Positions 57,817 to 64,000 of a stretch of DNA of 64,000 nt are shown here, in pieces (the first letter of the stretch is position 1; every line of letters begins with the position of its first letter). A program made the position numbers and the translations under genes. This DNA comes from Batkoa obscura. Its lineage: Eukaryota; Entomophthoromycota; Entomophthoromycetes; Entomophthorales; Batkoaceae. The DNA lies in assembly GCA_030770535.1 (NCBI GenBank), contig JASVEC010000004.1, positions 1,488,001 through 1,552,000 of the forward strand. Reading direction: 5' to 3'. Below the pieces are notes generated by a model, which was given only the letters and a program-made list of their open reading frames with translations, was not told where the DNA came from and made no database searches.

Positions 57817-60800
57817 TTAGTAGACGCTACCCCAGCCAATATACATCAAGAACAAATTCTCTGAGTCTGTGGCTTCTTTAATCAATCTAGTCACTAAACC
57901 ACTTCGGGATAACTTAATATTAGTCCCATACCCACCATCCAATTTATAAGAAATTCTCTTAAGAACCCACAAAGCTATTGGCGAGTTTACAGGTGCAAAC
58001 TCGGACAAACGGGGATGAGGTCGTTTTTTAGATTTCTCTTCTAAAAACCTCATCCTTTCAGTTCTAATTGCATCAATAAAATTAATAGCACTAGGATCAG
58101 CTGGTTGACGGATTTTATTAAAGTCAACCAACGGGTCGTGTAAAAAGGTAGTTAAGTTGGACGTTAAAATCTGCTTATTATCGGTCATGATTTGCAATAC
58201 AATCTCACATGTTGTACGGAAAGCACCTTCACATCCTGAGGGCCCTAATATTGCTTCAAAATTGTGAGTCAGTCTAAATGGGACAAGCTCTGGTACACTC
58301 AAATCAAGCCCTTGCTCGAATAGGCACGAAAAATCCACGTGCATTACTTGACCACTTTTTGTATCCACCATCAAATTTTCTCCATGCCTATCACCTAAGC
58401 CGACAATGTAGCCAACTATTGACATAGCTGCTAAAGAGTGGGCAAATTTATTTCTTGCCATGTATAACTCTTCAGCGTTAGAAAACTGCCTATAAAACCA
58501 ATTTATTAAAACTGGTGGACATGCCGGTTTAGCTTTATTCTCAAATTTGTCTATCCTTTTGACTCTTGTGGTTGCTAATTTAGCATCAAGGACATTCTTT
58601 AAAGTAAGATATAAATCATTGCCTCCAATACCTATCTTATTTAATTCACTTGTAATAATAGTCTTGACACATTCTGTATTGTTCACCCATTCAACTAATC
58701 CTACCGAATTATTAATAGGAAGTGCGGTGAATGTCTTGATATTGATGTGTCTCATTCGACTTTCCGGATTCTTATAAAACATTTTATTCAATATATTGCA
58801 AAACTCCATCAATCTAGCATCTTTCCTTAAATCATCTTTTGGTTTACATAAAAATCTGTATAGATTTCCATCACTTCCTTTAATTTCGAATCTGATGGGA
58901 CGCATCATTGATGGCATAACTAGTAACTTTGAACCAAATCCATTCATTGCGATTAAATTATTATTATAAGGGTTGAAGTTCAAATTACTATCACAATTTA
59001 TGTTCATATCATTTGGCAAGGTAAATTTTAGTTGAGATTCTATTGGAATTAATAGCGAAGTAAATTGATATTTGGTATCAAAGGTGGGTATAATATCTTG
59101 TAATTTATATGCTCCAGGCCTTAGATTTTCACTTCGAGATAATTTTTTGAGTTGAAGTAAAAACCTTTCAAACTTTAACATTTCCTTGTAAATTTCCGCT
59201 ACTCTACTATTTCCTTGTGAACCTTTATCAATTATTTTGATACTAAGCGCTTTTCTAGTCTTATCTTCTGATAGAAATGAACTAAAAAAGCCCCATAATG
59301 ATTGATCGGGATATGCTATAAATACCTTTATAATCATAGCACTAAGTATTTTATATAAATCTTTGCATCCTACGCATACTCTTGATATTAATTGAGACAG
59401 TACTGGTAAGAACTGGTAAGGTTTTAATTTTTCAGCCATACCCTTTAAATATTTGTTCACCAGATCTACATATTTTTTGTCATATTCTTTAACTGAGGTT
59501 GTGTCACAATAATCCAACCAATAAGTGATGATTCTTGGAAGCAATTGATAAATATACTTGGAGCTACTCATCAAACATTTTAGAGTATGCTCTGCAGCAT
59601 TTGATAGATTAAGTACTAAAGAGTCATATTTAATATTTTCTTCACGCCCATTTAATTCATCTTCCATTTGATTTAAATAATAAAGCGCTGATATGTAATG
59701 GGCTTTATCCCAATCTGGCTGACTTTTAATAACTTTATCTAATTCACCAAGGATATCTACATAACTCTCAGTATTAGCTTCAATTTGGTATTTTATCAGT
59801 TCAAGTCGAATTTCTGAGATATTTTTATCATCTTTAACAAATCCACTTCTACTAGAGCGCTTCAAATCAACCTCCTTTTCTGCATTATCAGTTTTAAGTT
59901 TATTAGACAAAACCCTCATCGCACTATGTATATCATTTTGACCTCGATACCATTTTGCTTTTTCTATAATAAAAAGGGGATTATCCGATTCTGGAAATTC
60001 ATGGATAGAAATTAATGAGGTTTGGTAATATCCTCCTTTTCTTGAAATTTTTGAACTTTTGACCAAATTAATAGCCAAAGCTTCTTTGATTTTGTCCGAG
60101 GCCCTTACAGTTTGAGTATTGTAAGTTGTCGGTGCTGGGAGACTAGTATACATAGTAACCAATGATCGTTGCAAATTCAATATTTTTTCTTGTGCTTTAT
60201 AAGTTGGGGCTACCACCTTTAACCTTGAATCCCACTTAGCCGCTTTATTTTTTATTATATCAATTTGATCTTCATTATTAACTGCTTCACCTAAAGATTT
60301 ATTAAAGTCTTCAACTTCATATAGCATATGAGCCCACATTAATGACTCGTAGCCATCAGTATATGACTTATCCATAGTTATTGTAAAATCCGGCAACATC
60401 TTCATCCATGTATTTTCTAGTTTGACAGTATCGAATCCTCTTCCATTATTCTTTTTAAATGAAAGTAATGTTTGGCCTAAAGATTTATCAACGTTATCGA
60501 AAGTGTTGTCGTTCAAGTACTTATCGGGGTCGCCCCAACTACAAACCCTCCAAGAGCATTCATCCAATACTCTCATCAACCCACTATCTGCTTCCCGTTC
60601 CGGATCCTTCCCGATGATTTCTTGAATATAATTTTTAGTCAATCCGTGATAGCCTAATTTTTGCAAACAATTTGTAAAACCAACTTGATTCTCCAAATTG
60701 GTCGAATTGCTTCTACTTAATGTTTCATAACTCGTTTCTACTGCTAACCAATTTTTAATAGCTTCATAATTTCGAACTTTATGTTCGATAGTTTTGGTGT

Positions 60801-63800
60801 CCAACTTATCTATTATCGCCTTTGCACTATCCTCATCATTTATTTTTGAATAGACAAAATGTAGATCATCATTTAGATCACCTAGTATTTTCTGGTTTGG
60901 GTTATTTTTAGCTTCTTCAATTTTAATACACTGTTCTAAATATTTTGAAGCCTCATAGTAACAGTTTGAATTAATAGCCGCTTTTGCCAATTTGAATGGT
61001 GATATATCTTTGATGAAATTCTTTAACCTAGAATAAGCTTCATCTTTTTCTATACTTTTTTTAATCATACCAAGGCTATCCCCATATATATCATTATACC
61101 TCTCAAACAAATGCGTTTCCATATCCATTTTGATTTGACTTAAGCCTTCAATAATATTAATAATTAAATGGATTGGCTGCGGATCAAGCTTTTTATCTTT
61201 AAACTTATCAGCTTCTTCCCATATATCTAAAATAGCGTTAAATTCCTTTGAAAGGCCCACTTTTATATTTATGTTATTTCTAACAACCAACGTCAATATA
61301 ATATATGGTAATAAAAAGAGTGAAATGTCAATAAAGCTGCTTGCTGAATAATAACAAGGCTTGAAAAGCTGACTAGAATATTCCCCTTCTATATAATCAA
61401 TGAGGTCCATGGTCCATGACTTGACCCATGTTTGGAAATTTAATCCTGGGTTATAATAAGGGTATGCAAGCTTTTCTGCGGTTGAAGGCCAAGTTGATAG
61501 TCTAGTTCTCGTAAAAGCTTGAAGTGTTTCTCTTGTGGATTGTGGAAAGCCAAACCAAAGTCTGGGTGATATTGTTTTGTCTGTATTATACTCCTTACTA
61601 TCCATATCTGGATCATCAAATGAACACAAAGAAATTAACTCCTGCAAACAGTATGATATCGATATTTGGACAGAGTAATTTTCCGACTTGTGGTACAGCT
61701 CAACCAATTTACTACTTATTAGATCTGCAGCAAGTTCCATGCATGAATCTTTAGAATCAGGATCGAACAACATTAATTTTCTTTTTGGTGTGTGTTTAAA
61801 TTCGAAACAATTTGGATCAATAGCTCCAATAGCCCCAAAACATTTAGCAACTAAATATCTAGTTTTTTCATCATCTTGCTCTTTGTGTTTGTGAATTATA
61901 TCCATCAACTGTTTAATAGCGTTGTCAACAACTGTATTTGTTGGAACTTCGATTGCCCAACTTGATATCACATCCTGGTTATCACATAGAAACTCATAAA
62001 GCTTCTCTAATGCTCTTTCTCTCCCTACTCTATTTAGATGATTTGTATTACTGATTAAGAGATTAGCGAGCTCTTCGATATTTTTTGTGGAATTTAGCTT
62101 TTTAATCTTTTTGTTGTACTTTGAGAACTCTTCAATATTCTCTGGAAGTAAACTAAGTTCCCCTATACATTTCAAGTAATCCTCTTTTTTGAAAGATAAA
62201 TCATTGAGTGAATGATCCTCCGAACACCTTTTAAATATGTCATCCAATATCTCTATTACGATTCTTTTTTGCTTTTGTGAAAGTTTACTATAAATCTCCG
62301 TCAAGGTTACTACTGCTACATTTAGTACCAAAGCTAAAGACCTCTCATCAAGAGTAAATATGTAATTTTTCCAAACTTCTAAAGCAACGGTGAGGTGCTT
62401 TTTAAACCTCAATATAGTTCTTAAAAATGCCTGTATTTGAGTTACATATTCATCTACCCTTGAATCGATTATTGAAATGACTCGATCTACACCAGTAATC
62501 ATTTTTAAATGAATGGAGTTTATTGTATTATCTGTTTTATTCATCAATTTAATATTGAATCTTGAAACAAATCCCATAAATTTTGATGCTAACAAGTCTT
62601 TTACTTCACTTTTTACTTCATTTTGACCGCTGGATTCATCTAAAGCGTTAGCTACTAAACTTAAAGCATCAAGAGCCTAAACCAAATAAGTATAAAACAT
62701 AGCTAACTTAAAATTATCTTTACTTCTTTCTTCCTTGTATTATCTGGACTTCCAAGCTCAAACACTAAATTTTCTACCAAATCATCAGTGCAGTACTTTA
62801 TCGCTTTGGCAAGTGAAAAGGGTTTATCTTCCTCAGATACAATTTGTAGAAACAAACTCATGGGCTCATCGTTATTGTTTAAGTCAAGGAGTAAAACAGA
62901 CAAAATTTTATCTAAATTGGCTAAACATATACTAGCCCTCAACCTAGCAATTTCAGTTGAATCTAAATTTACTTTCGTATTTTCATTTGGTCCTTGAGCA
63001 CTAAGCAAACACAAAATATTTAAACTCTTGGTATCACAGTTCAGCATAATTTGTGGCAAAATAAAAGGATAAATTATTTGAGCTAAATCGCCAACGTAAA
63101 ATCCCATTAAATGTGCTAACTTTTTAATAGCACGACGTTCTTTTTCTAGATCAATTAATATAGTCGGAACTAAATAATCCCACAGTGGCTCAAAAATTTC
63201 TTTAAGACAAGTTTTTTTATTCCTTTCAATATTTTGAATTCGATTACTGATCATCGCTGCGTCTATAACATTAGCGTCCATAAGCAATTTGATCAACAAA
63301 TCCATGATTTTAGCTAATATAAATTCGGGCGCATCAAACGCAAGCTCATCTATTAATGAATAAAGGATATTTTTACTTGAGAATTTACTGGAATCAATAA
63401 AGCTTGCTTCAATTTTATCAAATACTATCCGATAATTAATTTCTTTAACCTCGGCCTTATTTTCAAGTTCTACAGTCTTTACTAATATCAAGTTAGCTAT
63501 ATGCCTTACTTTATGACTAGCATCCTTTAAAAAGTTAAAACAAACATTGATAATCACAGGGGCATCTTTGCTAAGATCGATTGATGGGGAATGAGAAATG
63601 ATTTTATAGAAACTATTCATGCATAATTCTCTTATCAAGGAAGCATTTCTACTATCTAAATATGTTAAGTAGATGCTCCAATCAAAACTTTTTAAAAGTT
63701 CCTTATCTATTAGATGTTTCCTACTTAATATATTTTTCGCCTTAGAATTTCTATGAGGATTATTTGAAGATATAACATCGCACAAATTGCAAAATATAAT

Positions 63801-64000
63801 ATTTGAGTCACTATCAAATACATTGCTCGAATTTTCGCATAAGCCAGAATAGGCGCAAAATAACATACCAAAAGTTCTAACTGAACCGTAATTAATCTCG
63901 TCAGCATTATGAACATCATCTATAGGTACAGGTCTAGTGTACAATGATTAAAAAAATAAAAATCTAATGTATCAACTTACTTCAAGAATTCCAAAATCCC
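57817..64000 (-). CDS. MEC1: ATR/Mec1/Rad3 checkpoint kinase, C-terminal ~2030 residues
   Basis: PI3-kinase-like protein kinase that senses RPA-coated single-stranded DNA with its partner Ddc2/ATRIP. Visible exons are 57817-62676, 62724-63933 and 63981-64000; the gene runs off the right edge, losing its N-terminus. Helical HEAT and FAT regions fill the upstream part, including a UME-like stretch (LCLLSAQGPNENTKVNLD). The kinase domain has FLCKPKDDLRKDARLMEF with the ATP-binding Lys region, which marks ATR rather than ATM. It also has the catalytic loop GYIVGLGDRHGENLMV, the DFG-equivalent HVDFSCLFEQG, and PFRLTHNFEAILGPSGCEG. The FATC tail ends LIKEATDSENLFLMYIGWG. The frame is intact. One 4.86-kb exon holds most of the visible protein, in contrast to the small exons elsewhere. 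Confidence 0.96.

Overview
The window looks like nuclear DNA of an AT-rich, non-Dikarya fungus. Genes carry many short introns (mostly 44-60 bases) with GTAAGT-like donors and TACTAAT-like branch sites close to the acceptor. Respiratory (QCR8), histidine (HIS3) and kynurenine (IDO/BNA2) genes argue for a free-living aerobe. Genes usually lost from yeasts (ARL8, TMEM164, EIPR1/TSSC1, GUCD1-like, PIG-X, ELL, a TRAF-type RING protein) argue against Saccharomycotina. A Conidiobolus-like entomophthoralean is my best guess; this is inference, not proof.

Layout. 1-10.5 kb is accessory and decayed: two copies of a secreted class-3 lipase gene (one cut by the left edge, one whole at 5127-6164), a broken GH81 beta-1,3-glucanase between them, a broken ELL paralogue (8874-10471), and five copies of a ~107-base MITE. 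11.4-32.7 kb is dense with conserved genes: RUB1/NEDD8, QCR8, an ADF-H+PH protein, HIS3, ARL8, an NDR kinase (CBK1 type), TMEM164, NOG1, EIPR1, ATG15 and a RING/TRAF-zinc-finger protein, plus two unrecognised proteins. 32.7-44.4 kb is looser: RPL21, a GUCD1-like protein, the intact ELL gene, an F-box/LRR protein, three MITEs and one large foldback. 44.5-64 kb holds ARL2, DTD1, VPS29, a Yra1/ALY-like RRM protein, a MITE cluster, IDO/BNA2, an MCUR1/FMP32-type mitochondrial protein, a small secreted protein, PIG-X, TAF12 and most of the ATR/MEC1 kinase, which runs off the right edge.

Themes. Several genes serve the endolysosome and vacuole (ARL8, EIPR1, VPS29, ATG15), others translation and ribosome assembly (NOG1, RPL21, DTD1) or RNA polymerase II transcription and export (ELL, TAF12, Yra1-like). 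There is no operon logic; neighbours share promoters (DTD1/VPS29, PIG-X/TAF12, NOG1/EIPR1) or converge tail to tail with very short gaps.

The most unusual signal is the MITE family: 14 copies in 64 kb, most of which keep one ~34-codon reading frame across the whole element despite point changes and poly-T length changes. I splice-modelled the genes by hand; in every complete multi-exon model the exon lengths sum to a multiple of three, and most protein lengths match the family.
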